A stretch of DNA of 64,000 nt, taken from assembly GCA_029882975.1 (NCBI GenBank), contig JAOUJW010000005.1:1-64000 (forward strand), in the 5' to 3' direction. The position numbers were made by a program, and so were the translations under genes. The DNA is from Gammaproteobacteria bacterium. GTDB taxonomy: Bacteria; Pseudomonadota; Gammaproteobacteria; SZUA-152. The notes below the pieces were generated by a model that was not told where the DNA came from, ran no database searches, and saw nothing but the letters and a program-made list of their open reading frames with translations. Numbering within the stretch: the stretch's first letter is position 1; every line of letters starts with the position of its first letter. Positions 1 to 12,400 of the stretch are shown here, in pieces.

Positions 1-809
1 GTAACCACTATCACTTGCTTATCGAGACTCCCAACGCCAATTTAGGTCGAATTATGCGCCATATCAATGGGGTTTACACACAGCGTTACAACCACCTAAA
101 GCGGACAGACGGCCCGTTGTTTCGAGGTAGATACAAAGCGATATTGGTGGATCGCGACGCCTATTTATTACAACTATCCCGCTATATCCACAGAAATCCA
201 ATCGATATGAAACGACCTCTGGTGTCCAGTTTGGAGGAATTTCAGTGGTCGAGCTATCCAGCCTACATAGGGAAAGCAAAACCACCAGATTGGTTAGACC
301 AAGAAATGACCTATGGTTTACTCGGTAAAAAACAAAAATACAGAGGGTATGAAAACTATGTAGCTTCTGGAAGTGATGCAGAGATATTGCAATATTATAA
401 TCGAGGTAACTGCGCGACAGTTATCGGTAATAAAGAATTCAAAGAGTGGATATACGACGAACTACTTCCAGAACTAGAACCAGAAAAGAAAGGAAAAGCA
501 ATTCTGCAGGACGTGTCCATGGAAAATGTGATATTAGGGGTATCGGAGTATTATGGCGTAGAACCTGAGAAACTAACTACAGTAGTTAAGGGCCCCCATA
601 AAGGAAATGAAGCAAGGAAGATAGCTATGTACTTGAGTCAGGAGCTGGCATCGGAAAAGCTAGTGAACATAGCGTATCAATTTAACCTCGGCCATATAGG
701 ATCGGTGAGTTTTATCACGCATCAGATACGAAAGAAAAAGAAAGAAGACGAGAACTTTGTGAGGAAAATAGAAAAGATTGTATCAAGTATTATGAAGCAA
801 GCGACTTGA
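1..809 (+). CDS. REP-associated tyrosine transposase (RAYT, Y1/HUH family), 5' end outside the window
   Basis: The frame is open at the left edge, so the start codon lies outside the window. Nucleotides 6-14 encode His-Tyr-His, the HUH metal-binding motif, followed by LLIETPNANL. The segment VYTQRYN (nt 72-92) carries the candidate nucleophilic tyrosine of Y1 transposases, and the run ending in YRNP (around nt 180) is typical of the family. The last 90 or so residues resemble the DnaA C-terminal DNA-binding fold often fused to these enzymes. The family cuts and rejoins single-stranded DNA at REP hairpins and usually acts as a domesticated single-copy gene rather than a mobile IS. Its own 3' end is copied twice in the array that follows. 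The family call is secure; activity is unknown. Confidence 0.88.
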   Translation, partial: NHYHLLIETPNANLGRIMRHINGVYTQRYNHLKRTDGPLFRGRYKAILVDRDAYLLQLSRYIHRNPIDMKRPLVSSLEEFQWSSYPAYIGKAKPPDWLDQEMTYGLLGKKQKYRGYENYVASGSDAEILQYYNRGNCATVIGNKEFKEWIYDELLPELEPEKKGKAILQDVSMENVILGVSEYYGVEPEKLTTVVKGPHKGNEARKIAMYLSQELASEKLVNIAYQFNLGHIGSVSFITHQIRKKKKEDENFVRKIEKIVSSIMKQAT

Positions 810-1255
810 CCCCTATGCCTGACCCCTATGCCTTGACCCCTATGCCTCTTTCTATGCCTCCTTTATGAAGCAAGCGACTTGACCCCTATGCTCTTTGTGA
901 GGAAAATAGAAAAGATTGTATCAAGTATTGTGAAGCAAGCGACTTGACCCCTATGCTTGACCTGCCTCTTTCTGTATGCCTCCTTTATGAAGCAAGCGAC
1001 TTGACCCCTATGCTTGACCTTGTGAGGAAAATAGAAAAGATTGTATCAAGTATTGTGAAGCAAGCGACTTGACCCCTATGCCTCTTTTATGCCTCTATGC
1101 CTCCTTTATGAAGCAAGCGACTTGACCCCTATGCTTTTTGAAGCAAGCGACTTGACCCCTATGCCTCTTGACCCCTATGCCTCTATGCCTCCTTTATGAA
1201 GCAAGCGACTTGACCCCTATGCTCTTATGCTCTGACCCCTATGCTCTTTTCACGA
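755..1255. repeat. Array of RAYT 3'-end copies and 25-bp direct repeats
   Basis: A 25-bp unit with core AAGCAAGCGACTTGACCCCT starts at 794, 867, 932, 989, 1057, 1110, 1140 and 1198 (eight copies), with extra partial GACCCCTATGC pieces between them. A longer unit of about 60 bp, covering the last codons and stop of the transposase, occurs at about 755-818, 895-956 and 1019-1081. The core holds a CAAG-CGA-CTTG mini-hairpin, and in some copies the flanks AAGCA and TGCTT also pair. Spacers are uneven and made of shuffled repeat fragments, which suggests replication slippage or transposase end-processing. No open frame crosses the array. From 1256 to 1472 I see only a possible -10 box (TATAAT, 1435-1440) ahead of the next gene. 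Confidence 0.85.
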
Positions 1256-1472
1256 AAATAAAGAGCAGTTCCCCGCAAGAGCCCAAATTTGAGAATAGGT
1301 GCAATTGCCTAGTCGTTTGATTTCCGAATTGACCACCACCGCATTGTCACGACTCCATATCCGTGTAAAGCGGACCCATGGAAACAGTATGAAATAAAGA
1401 GGGCTCTACAGTACTAAATATTAGCATTTCCTGATATAATAGTCGGCTTTTGTTTGTACTTCGGGGAAGTGG

Positions 1473-2990
1473 ATGTTCAAATTAGGTTGCGCAAGCCGGG
1501 TGTGTGTGAAAAACGAACTTTTGTCGGGGCTGACGGTGGCATTGGCATTGGTGCCGGAAGCGGTGGCGTTTGCCTTTGTGGCAGGGGTGGAGCCGCTGGT
1601 TGGTTTGTATGCTGCCTTTATGGTGGGGTTGCTGGCTGCCTTGTTCGGTGGGCGTCCGGGTATGATTTCCGGGGCTACCGGTGCCATGGCCGTGGTGATG
1701 GTTGCTTTGGTGGCAGAACACGGAGTGCAGTATTTGTTTGCCGCAGTGGTTTTGACCGGTTTATTGCAAATGTCCGCTGGAGCACTGCGCCTGGGTAAGT
1801 TCATCCGTATCGTACCGTATCCGGTGATGCTGGGTTTCGTTAATGGCCTGGCTATTGTTATTTTTCTGTCCCAGTTACAACATTTTCAAAGTGCTGATGG
1901 CAGTTGGTTGAGTGGGTCGTCGTTAGCCATATTTTCAGGGTTAGTGCTATTAACAATGGCCATCATACATTGGCTGCCAAAGCTGACCACGGCAGTACCG
2001 GCGGCACTGGCCGCCATTGTGGTTGTCACCATAACAGTTATCGGTTTTGATATCCCTACCAACACGGTAGGTGATTTGGCTCGCATTGAAGGAGGGTTTC
2101 CCAGCTTCAATATTCCCGATGTGCCCTTTAATTTAGATACCCTGATGATCATTTTACCGTATTCCGTGATTTTGGCGGCTGTGGGTTTAATCGAATCGCT
2201 ACTGACACTGACATTAATTGATGATGTCACCAATACCCGCGGTCGCGGAAACCGCGAATGCATGGGGCAGGGTATTGCCAACACGGTTACCGGTTTTTTT
2301 GGCGGCATGGGCGGTTGCGCCATGATTGGTCAGAGTATGATTAATGTTAACTCCGGTGGTCGTCAGCGCTTATCAGGCGTCTCAGCCGCGCTATTCTTGT
2401 TGTGCTTTATTTTGTTTGCGTCGGCTTTAATCGAAATTATTCCCATGGCTGCCTTAGTGGGGGTGATGTTTATTGTGGTGATTGCCACTTTTGAATGGTC
2501 CAGCTTGCGTATTTTTAAGAAAATTCCCCGTACCGACGCTTTTGTTCTGGTCCTGGTATCAGCGGTGACCGTGTTTACCGATCTGGCCGTGGCGGTGGTA
2601 GTTGGGGTGATTGTGTCGGCTTTAGCTTTTGCGTGGGAGCACGCCAAACACATCAATGTTAAGGGCTATGATGACGCAAAAGGTACTCGGGTCTACGAAT
2701 TGAATGGTCCCTTGTTTTTCGGTTCTGTGAAAAGTTTTATGGAGCTGTTTAATCCCGAAAATGACCCGAAAGATGTAGTTATCGATTTCAGCAATTCGCG
2801 CGTGGCTGACCACTCTGCCATTGAAGCCATAGATAATCTGGCGGAAAAATACCTACAAGCCGGGAAATCGCTGCATTTAAAACATCTAAGTCCAGAGTGT
2901 CGTCTATTATTGAGGAAAGCGGGTGATCTCGTGGAGGTTAATGTGATGGAAGATCCGCGTTACTTTGTGGTAAACGATCAATTGGCCTAA
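1473..2990 (+). CDS. SulP family anion transporter with STAS domain
   Basis: Inner-membrane carrier of the SLC26/SulP family, which moves sulfate, bicarbonate or other anions by symport or exchange. Residues 15-390 are a run of hydrophobic helices; the first carries [13 protein letters not shown] and GLYAAF, a variant of the SulP signature, and a Gly/Met-rich stretch near residue 270 matches the conserved family core. Residues 400-505 form a cytoplasmic STAS domain ([30 protein letters not shown]). At 505 residues it is on the short side for the family. A GGGGAAG ribosome-binding site precedes the ATG, and a TATAAT at 1435-1440 may be the -10 box. The gene stands alone, so the context gives no hint about the anion. 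Family call strong, substrate unknown. Confidence 0.92.
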   Translation: MFKLGCASRVCVKNELLSGLTVALALVPEAVAFAFVAGVEPLVGLYAAFMVGLLAALFGGRPGMISGATGAMAVVMVALVAEHGVQYLFAAVVLTGLLQMSAGALRLGKFIRIVPYPVMLGFVNGLAIVIFLSQLQHFQSADGSWLSGSSLAIFSGLVLLTMAIIHWLPKLTTAVPAALAAIVVVTITVIGFDIPTNTVGDLARIEGGFPSFNIPDVPFNLDTLMIILPYSVILAAVGLIESLLTLTLIDDVTNTRGRGNRECMGQGIANTVTGFFGGMGGCAMIGQSMINVNSGGRQRLSGVSAALFLLCFILFASALIEIIPMAALVGVMFIVVIATFEWSSLRIFKKIPRTDAFVLVLVSAVTVFTDLAVAVVVGVIVSALAFAWEHAKHINVKGYDDAKGTRVYELNGPLFFGSVKSFMELFNPENDPKDVVIDFSNSRVADHSAIEAIDNLAEKYLQAGKSLHLKHLSPECRLLLRKAGDLVEVNVMEDPRYFVVNDQLA

Positions 2991-3289
2991 GTTATTCCTC
3001 AATACTTTATGGATATAGAGAGCGTTAAAAACCCAGCGTCGGGGTCATTATGATATCGTACAATTCACATTTTTGAGTTTTACGGTTCGGCCCAGATGTG
3101 TCAAAGGTAAAGGCGGGAAACTGTTTAGGCACAGGAACTATCGATATATCCATAGCATTCATAAGCATTATGATGCGTTACGATATTGACTCTGTTTTTG
3201 CAAGGTTTATCCACTGGAATTAGCACGGAGAAAGTTACCGTTCGTCGGATAAATCCATCCTATTAATACTCGGCTACATATTCTATATT

Positions 3290-3304
3290 GTGACAGCCTG
3301 TCAC
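3290..3304. promoter_or_regulatory. Perfect 15-bp palindrome in the 439-bp gap before the giant LRR gene
   Basis: The stretch 2991-3429 has no gene. Its one clear element is GTGACAG-C-CTGTCAC, with 7-bp arms and a single central base, about 125 bp upstream of the 10-kb lipoprotein gene. It is a plausible operator for a dimeric regulator, but I cannot name one. It does not have the LexA spacing. The rest of the gap is AT-rich without a convincing promoter pair. Confidence 0.4.
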
Positions 3305-3429
3305 TTTATGATACAAAACCAAAGCACATAAAACACAATAACTTACTGTTTTTATCAAGTTTTACTTCTTCGATTATTCCACTCGAAATTAGTTTAAACA
3401 AGATTCGGTAGTATCAGAGAGGAATACTA

Positions 3430-6400
3430 ATGTATTTAAGTTCCGCAGTCCGACTTCTATTCATATTCTTATTCGCCTTGCTAAGCGCATGTGGAGGCGG
3501 TGGTGGTGGAGCCGGGCCTGGTTTGGCGCCTGCGCCTGAAATGGCTTTAACGGTATATAAAAACACACCTTTAAATATCAGTATATCGGCCGCATACGGG
3601 ATGTATTGGTATGAGGGTGGGCAAAACAGCTACCAATTTACAATTGAATCCCAACCCGCTTCGGGAACCTTGGTTCTGGATGAAAATATGGGTATGTGGG
3701 TTTACACCCCGCAAACTGACTTTGTTGGTCAAGATAGTTTTATCTATCGAGTATCTTTTAATATGAAAGGATACACTTACCGTGAGCAGACCCATAAAGT
3801 AAATCTCGATGTTTTAGACCAGCAACCGGTGACTATAGCCTCATTAAATTTGTCTAATCAAGGATTACTCAGTTGTATACAAAACAACGACTACCAGGCG
3901 GTCAATGCGAACGAAGTATTCTTCCTTTCCTATTGCGACGAATTAATGGATCTCAGTGGAATCGAACATTTAGCAAATCTGGTCAGCATGGAGTTGAGTT
4001 ATCCAGAGGTAGCTGATTACTCAGTTCTCCATCAGCTAAACAATCTTTCCCACATACGGGTGGACTGGGCAGATTACAGAAGCTTGGTAGCTATTCCAGG
4101 TTTGCGCAGTCTCCGATATTTGGAATTGTATGATATTGAGAACGGAGACGGTTCTTCCTCCAATTTGCTGGAAGGCATGGGTAATCTTGAAATTCTTGAG
4201 ATAAACTACATGCCGGGACTGGCTTTGTCTCATATATCATCTCTTAAGAAATTGGAACACCTGGAAGTTGACGTAAGCGATTTTTCATCGGTTGCCGCAT
4301 TAGCCGAGTTAGATAATTTGAAATACTTAAGTTTGCGTGGTGAGACTACCGTCACCGATATGCAAACTCTGAGCAACCTTGCCAATCTCAAGGCACTTCA
4401 ATTAGGTTGGGGATTTGGGGATTTGTCCTTTCTTGCCGGCCAATCCTCTCTGGCAGTTTTGGATCTGAGCGGAGACGCGGTATTGAGTAGTTTGCCGGTG
4501 TTACCCAGTCTTCACACATTAGATCTTAGCAGTACGGGTATTTCCGATTTTTCAATGCTGGCTAATCAACCTAACTTGAAAGTACTGGATATGCGATACA
4601 ACGGAATCACGGACATTAGTTCCGTTTCCGGATTGACAACACTGACCCGTCTTGAGTTTGCAGGGAATAACATCACGGACTTTAGTCCAATCGCACCATT
4701 GGTGAATTTGGAAGAGTTAAATCTCAGTAGACTCAATATTTCTGATGCTTCCTTTTTGTCTCAGTTAGTCCGTTTGAAACATTTGGACCTGAACAGCAAC
4801 CTGATTTCCAGCTCTCTATGGGCCACCTTATTGAACGATCTGCAAACTTTAAATCTCCGCAACAATTTCTTGAGTGATTTGAACGGTCTCTCCGGTAAAA
4901 ATGCGCTAGTTAATTTAAACGTCAATGACAATATTTTGACCGATGTCAGCGCATTAACCGGATTGCAGAGCCTGGAAGTAGTTGAGATCAGAGGGAACTT
5001 GCTGGAGAACTTGAACGGTATTTCCAATCTACCGGCACTCACCATGTTACAGGCAAGTAGTAACAATATTTCTGATATTTCCGGATTGAGCAACCTGCCG
5101 TCACTACAGGAAATCAATATTTACAATAACGCGATTCCAAACACTAGTGTTTTGTCGGGGTTTGCAGGGCTTACTCGGATTAATGCTTCCAGAAACCAGA
5201 TATCGATTTTGGGTGATTTATCATCGTTAGTAAATCTCACTAACTTGGAATTGGGATCGAATAACCTAACGAATGTTGGTTCACTCGCCGCCAATACTGC
5301 ACTGGTGTCTCTGAGCTTGGGGCAGAACTCCATAACAAGTGGCGTGGAGTCTCTCGTTTCATTGATCAATGCTCAATACATCGGCTTGTGGGGAAATAAT
5401 GATATTCCCTGCGCTAACCTGGACACACTAGTCGCTGCTGTGGGTAATGACGTAGTAGACCATAGCGGTGTCTGTTTCGTGGACAGTGATGGCGATGGAG
5501 TTGCCGACAACTTGGATGCATTCCCCAATGATCCGGCACTTTCAGCAGATTCTGATGGTGATGGTATTGCTGACAGCCTGGAAACCGATGCGGATAATGA
5601 TGGTATTCTCGATGCCAATGATCCATTTCCAACCGACGGCTCCGAATGGGCAGATACTGACGCTGATGGCGTAGGCGATAATTCTGATAATTGCCCAACG
5701 CTTGCCAACACTGATCAACTCAATGAAAACTATAATCGATTGGGTGATGCGTGCGAACCGGTACCGGTCGCAGTCAATGATAGTTTTGATGTTTACATGG
5801 ATACTCCAGCGTATCTACTACCGCAAAATAACGACTACGACTTCGATAGCGATACGCTTTCAGTTGTAGCCACCACGGCGCCTACCAATGGTGTGGTTCT
5901 GCTTAAGGGAGGCCAGCTCCTTTACAAACCCAATACCGGTTACACAGGTACCGATACTTTTACCTATTCTATTAGTGATGGACGAACCAATCCTGCATAC
6001 AGAGCTAGCGCTACGGTAACGTTGACCGTATTGGCCAGTCCTGTGTTGCTGTCTTCGTTAATCATTCCGGACAATTACTTAAGCTCCTGCATCAGTCAAA
6101 CGGGCTATCGATATGTAAACGAAGTAACCAGCTTGAATTGTTACTTTGTCTCAAATCTTTCCGGTATTGAAAGTTTGACGAATTTGGCAACGCTTCAATT
6201 ATATTCTGGAGCCCCTGTCGATTTGACACCTTTAACCTCATTACCCCGTTTGACTCGATTGGACGTTAGAAATAAAGGGCTAACCGACATCGCCGCCCTG
6301 TCTTCCCTGGTTAACTTGAAGCACTTAAACATATCCGGTAATCCAGGAATAGTTTCACTGGTACCATTGACAACTTTAACAAGACTGGAAAATCTGGTTC

Positions 6401-9400
6401 TCACGGGTAACGTCGGTGTTACGGACTATTCGCCTCTTGCCAGTCTTACGGCTCTTAGAACCCTTTCCATTAACAACGTGGGCTTGATGGATGCGAGTGT
6501 CCCAGCCGCGTTGACGACAGTGGAGAATTTGGATATAAGAAATAACAATTTGACCAGTCTGGGTCTGATTTCAGCTTATAGTAATTTGAATACACTTCAT
6601 ATAAGCGATAACCCGGTTATCAATCTGTCGGGTATCGGTTCCTTGGTGAATTTGCGCTATTTGGTAGCTAGTAATACGCTGATAGCTGATTTGCAAGGCC
6701 TAACAGGTCTGAATCGTCTGGAAACGGTAAATCTTTCAGGTAGCGCTAATCTAACTGACCTGACAGGTATTTCCGCTTTACCAAAACTGTCTTCCCTTGT
6801 AATTGGTGGCAGCCAAATTACAAGTTTGAATGGATTGCCTTACTTCCCAAGTCTTGCTTCTTTGAACATTAGTGGCAATCCGGCTCTTAGCACGCTGCAA
6901 GGGATGCAGTTGATGCCCAACTTGCTGTATTTGTCCGCCAGTGATACGGCGCTGACGGATTTCAGTTCCTTACCAAAACAAAGATTTCTAATCAGTTTGA
7001 GTGCAAACAATGTCAATCTGACAAACCTTAATGGAATGTCCGGATTTCCAAAACTCACTCAGTTATACATACGCAACAGCACAATTGGTTCGCTCTTGGG
7101 AATACTGGATCTCCCATCCTTGACGTATGTGAATTTAAACGATAGCGGCGTTACTGACGGGGATTTTTCACATCTGGGATCTCTTAATGCCTTGCAGAAC
7201 TTGTATTTGCAAAGATCGGGTATCACAGATGTGGCAGTCATTGGCGGTCTCTCCAATTTGGTACGGTTAAATCTGCAGAACAACCAAATCACGGATGTTG
7301 CCCCTCTGGCTGCGCTAACGGGTTTGAGTACGCTGAATCTTTCGAACAATCAAATTACCACCGGTGTGGATGCCTTTGTCGCGCTGACAAATTCATATGT
7401 TGATTTATTTGGAAATAACGGGATTCCTTGTGAACACCTGACCATCCTCACTGCAGCTACGATAAATTATCGCGCACCCAGCCTGTGCTTCACGGATGCA
7501 GACGGAGATGGTGTGGCGGATTATGAAGATGCATTCCCCAACGATCCTACCGAACAATACGACACAGACGGCGATGGAATCGGTAACAATGCGGATACGG
7601 ATGATGATGGTGACGGCTTTGCGGATAACGTAGATGCCTTACCCTTGAATGCGAATGAATTTGAGGACACTGATGGGGACGGTATCGGTAATCGCAGCGA
7701 TAATTGCCGAGATTTAGCGAACCCGGATCAAACAGACGTAAACCGAAATAATGTAGGTGATGCTTGTGAAGGTCAACCGCAGGCCAGTAACGACAGCATT
7801 ACTGTGTATCAGGACATTCCGTTGCTAATTGATGTGTTGGTTAATGATGTGGACCTTGACGGTGGTACAAAAGTGGTATCGGCTGTTTCTGCTCCCACCA
7901 ATGGAATAGCAGTAATCCAGGGCGATAAAGTTCGTTATGCACCTAGCGCAGCCTATCTTGGGTTGGACAGTTTTACCTATACTATGCACGATGGTAGAGC
8001 CGGTGTGACTTCCACGGCGACGGTATCTATTAACGTAGTGGCTACCCCGGTTCTTATCAGCTCCATTACGTTTAATGATACACGGTTAATCGGCTGTATT
8101 AATCAACCCAATCCTGATCCGGTTTATGCCAATGAGGTATTCTCGCTTACTTGTAACAATGTAACGGATTTTACCGGCATAGAAAATCTGCTTAACCTCA
8201 GCAAACTATATTCTAGTTATGGGAACGTTAGTGTGGCCGGAGTGGGGCCTCTTTCAGGACTGACCAACTTGAGTCATCTGAGTTTATTGTCTAAAAACAT
8301 AAGCGACATTAGTGCGCTGTCGGGACTGACAGCTATGATTAATCTGGATTTGGCAGGCAATCCGATTCAATCGATTACGCCGCTTAGCGCTATGAGCAAT
8401 CTACGCACGTTGAAACTGATGAACGCGCCTATTAGTGATGTTTCGGTAGTGACAAACTTCCCGCAACTGCAAGCGCTTGAACTTAACGGAATTGCCGGTA
8501 TAAGTGATCACTCCGCTATTGCCGGTTTGGTTAATTTGACCAGATTAGGTTTGGGCAATAACGGAATTGCAGCTAACGCACCGTCCATTCTGTCAGGGTT
8601 GATAAATCTGCAGAGCCTGGATTTGTATTCCAACGGAATCAGTGATTTCAGCTATTTGAACAATATGCCCGATCTGGTGCATCTGAACATCAGCGGTAAC
8701 CAGTTGAGTGACATTTCTCTTATTCCGCAGTTGCAGAAACTGGAACGGTTGTATGTGTCATACAATACTTATACTAATTTGTCTGGCATGGTATCCCAAC
8801 CTAGAGTGACTAACCTGGACGTCGGTAGTGTTGATTTGACGAGTTTGGTGGGATTACCAACGTTAAACAATCTGGTTTCTCTGGATGTGAGTAACGGGAC
8901 AATTGCAGATCTTTCGGGAATCGAAAACCTGCCAAACCTTAGTTTTCTGGATGTCAGCACTACTGTACAAAGCTTGGACGGTATGGCTAATTTGCCCAAG
9001 CTCACGGATGTAACATTCAGCGCACAAATAGGAAATGTGGATTTCTCTCCACTGGCAGCGTTTCAGACAATTACTTTCCTGGATATAAGGAATTCCGGCG
9101 TTGATACACTACAAGGTATCAATCTGATGGTGTCCTTAACCGAGTTAGATGCAAACAATAACCAAATCGTCGATGTATCGCCTCTCAGTGCGTTGACAAA
9201 CTTGCGCAGTCTGTATCTATACGACAACCAGATTCGAACCGGTGTGGCAGATTTGGTGACGTTGACCAACTCCTATATCGATTTGCGCCGCAATGACAAC
9301 ATTCCTTGTGGTGATCTGGATATCCTCAGCAATGCAGGGGTTCGGTTCTCACGCTCCAATTTGTGTTTTACAGATGCAGACGGTGATGGCGTAGCCGACC

Positions 9401-12400
9401 ATTCTGATGCCTTCCCCAATGATCCTACAGAGTGGTTGGATACGGATGGTGACGGTATTGGGAACAATGCAGACACAGACGATGATGGCGACGGGGTACC
9501 TGATGTTATTGATTTATTTCCGTTGAATGGCAACGAATCAGTTGACACTGACGGGGATGGTGTTGGTGATAACGGTGACAATTGTCCAACTATTGTGAAT
9601 CCCGACCAATTGGATGCCAATAGCAACCGTGTTGGAGATATATGTGAATCTGCTCCAGTAGCCGCGGATGACTCATACACCGTGTATCAGGATATCGCTC
9701 TAACGCTGGACGTACAGAGCAATGATGTTGATGCTGATGGTGACAGTTTGACTGTCAGTTTGGCTACCGCACCTGCCAATGGCGTGGTTAACATCACAAA
9801 CTCTGTTGTGAGCTATACACCCAATACCGGTGTTACCGGGGCAGACAGTTTTACCTATACAGTCAGCGACCGGACTGCGACCGGTACTTCTACGGCAACC
9901 GTAAATATCAATATAGTAGCCACTGCAACACTGTTGAGTAATGTAGTATTTAATGACGCTCAACTGCAGACGTGCGTAAATGCTTCCGGAGCTACCTATG
10001 CCAACGAGGTATTTGCCATTAGCCCGACAAGTCATTGTTTTAACGTGACTGACTTTACCGGTATTGAACAATTGGTTAATCTGGCAACGGCTAACTTTTA
10101 CAACGGTGTACTTACCGGGACGCTTACTCCTTTCTCGTCTCTAGCCCGGCTTTCTAAGCTTAGTTTGCGTTATAAGTCTATATCCGATATTTCTGCACTC
10201 TCCGGAATGACCCAATTACAGGATTTAGGTTTAACCGGCAATGCAATAAGCGATATTAGTGTACTCGCCACTTTAACTGGGGTGAAACGGTTGGAAATAG
10301 GATCAAACCCGGTAGCGGATTTCTCCTCATTGGCGACTATGACTCAGCTAGAGTCACTGTTTATAGACGGTACGGGTTTTACGGGTAATCAGGGAGCTTT
10401 TTTCCAAAATCTAAGCGAACTTAAAATTTTAAGCATGACAAGCAATAAAATCACGAATTTGGCTTTTCTTGCAACCAACACCAAACTGGAAAATATTAAT
10501 TTGTACAATAATTGGTTGGTAGGCCTTTCAGACTTACCGGCGCTGCCATTGTTAAAGCGTTTAGATGTAAGAAATAATTCCTTGTTTTCGCTCGGAGGAA
10601 TGCCCTTGCTACCGGAGTTGGACTACATGGATTTACGCAGCAACCGGTTGAATGATTTCTCCGGTATGCCCTTGCATCCCAAGCTGACGTCGATGCGAAT
10701 TGATTCCAACGGTTTTGTGGATCTGACCGGCCTTTCAGGGCTTCCGGCACTGGTCAGCTTGTACGGAGACAGCAACACGTATGACTCCTTGAGCGGGATA
10801 TCCAATATGCCACGCTTGAATACTCTGTCATTGCAATATGGATCCATTGGGACCATGACCGGTATGGCCAATTTACCCGTACTGAGTACTCTCAGGATGC
10901 ATGGCACGGTGGTTATTGATGGCTCTATCAGCCCATTGTCTACAATGAACTCACTGCAATACTTAAGCATGGATGGTTCCGGTATCAGAGATATTTCTCC
11001 GTTGTCGAATCTTCCGTATGCAAACAATATTGACTTGAACAACAATTTCATTACAGACGTATCCGTGGTTGCGAACTGGACCAGCGCCTCTTATGTGTAT
11101 TTGTCCAACAACGATATTCGAACGGGTGTTGGTAGTTTGGTCGGTTTGAATCAGATTTACACATTGGATCTATCCGGTAACATCAATATTCCGTGTACTG
11201 ATCTGGATGCTTTGACCGCTGCAAATATTCGCCATACGGCACCGGCTCAGTGTTTTATCGATACGGATTCTGACGGAGTTGCAGACCATACTGATGCGTT
11301 TCCGAACGATCCTACCGAGTGGTTGGATACGGACGGTGATGGTATCGGAAATAACGCAGATACAGATGATGACGGTGATGGCGTTCTGGACGTTGTGGAC
11401 GCACTTCCGCTGGATCCCAGCGAGTCGTTAGACAGCGATGCTGATGGAGTGGGTGATAATGCTGATAACTGTCCTGTAATTGCCAACCCTGATCAGTTGG
11501 ATCGAAACAATAATAACATTGGTGATGTTTGTGAAAACGCACCAGTGGCGCAAGATGATAGCTTTGTAGTCTATGCCGGTATTCCCCTGAGCATGAACCT
11601 TACTCTCAATGATTCGGATCTTGATGGGGATAGCTTACGAGTTGTCGCAGTTGGCACTCCCACCAGTGGTTCTGTAGGTATCAACAATGGTCGGGTTCTA
11701 TATATTCCTCCGACTGATTTGAGTATTACCAATGATACCTTTACCTACACTATCAGCGACGGAAGTTCCCTGACGGCCACCGCCGTGGTGACTCTGACCA
11801 TTGACCCCAATCCGGTCTTAATATCGTCACTTGGTATAACCGATGCTAATCTTCTCAACTGCGTCAACCAGCCCAATCCGGACCCGGTATACGCCAATGA
11901 AGTATTGACATTGAGTTGTTACAGCATAACTGACATTACCGGGATAGGTGGACTTGTAAACCTTCGCACTCTATCCTTGAGTTCCACTCCGTTGGTATCC
12001 GGGCTTGCTCCGTTAGCCGGGCTCAGAAGTTTGGAGACCTTGTCGCTTGCATCCATGCAGTTGACGGATGTCAGTGAACTGGCGTCTCTTACCGGATTGA
12101 AATCGTTGATTTTGTACAATAATCCCATTACAAACCACAGCGTTTTGGCGCCTCTGGTTAACCTGGAATATTTGGACTTGTCCTATAATGGACTGGGAGC
12201 GAATATTGCGAATCTACCTGTATTCAGTTCACTGAAGTCGTTAAATTTGACGGGCAATACGTTGACCGATATTAGCGTTTTGTACGATTCGAATACCGGA
12301 CTCGGATTTACACAACTGCAACGCTTAAACTTGCGTTCCAATCAATTGGCGAGCATTAGCTCGTTAAGCGGATTGACTGCATTACAGGAGTTGGATTTAA

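Noticed and set aside
794-1222. CRISPR array
   Set aside because: Repeats are close together, spacers differ widely in length and consist of repeat fragments, one longer unit is a copy of the transposase end, and no cas gene is near.
3290-3304. LexA box
   Set aside because: The half-site arrangement is GTGACAG/CTGTCAC around one base, not CTGT-N8-ACAG.
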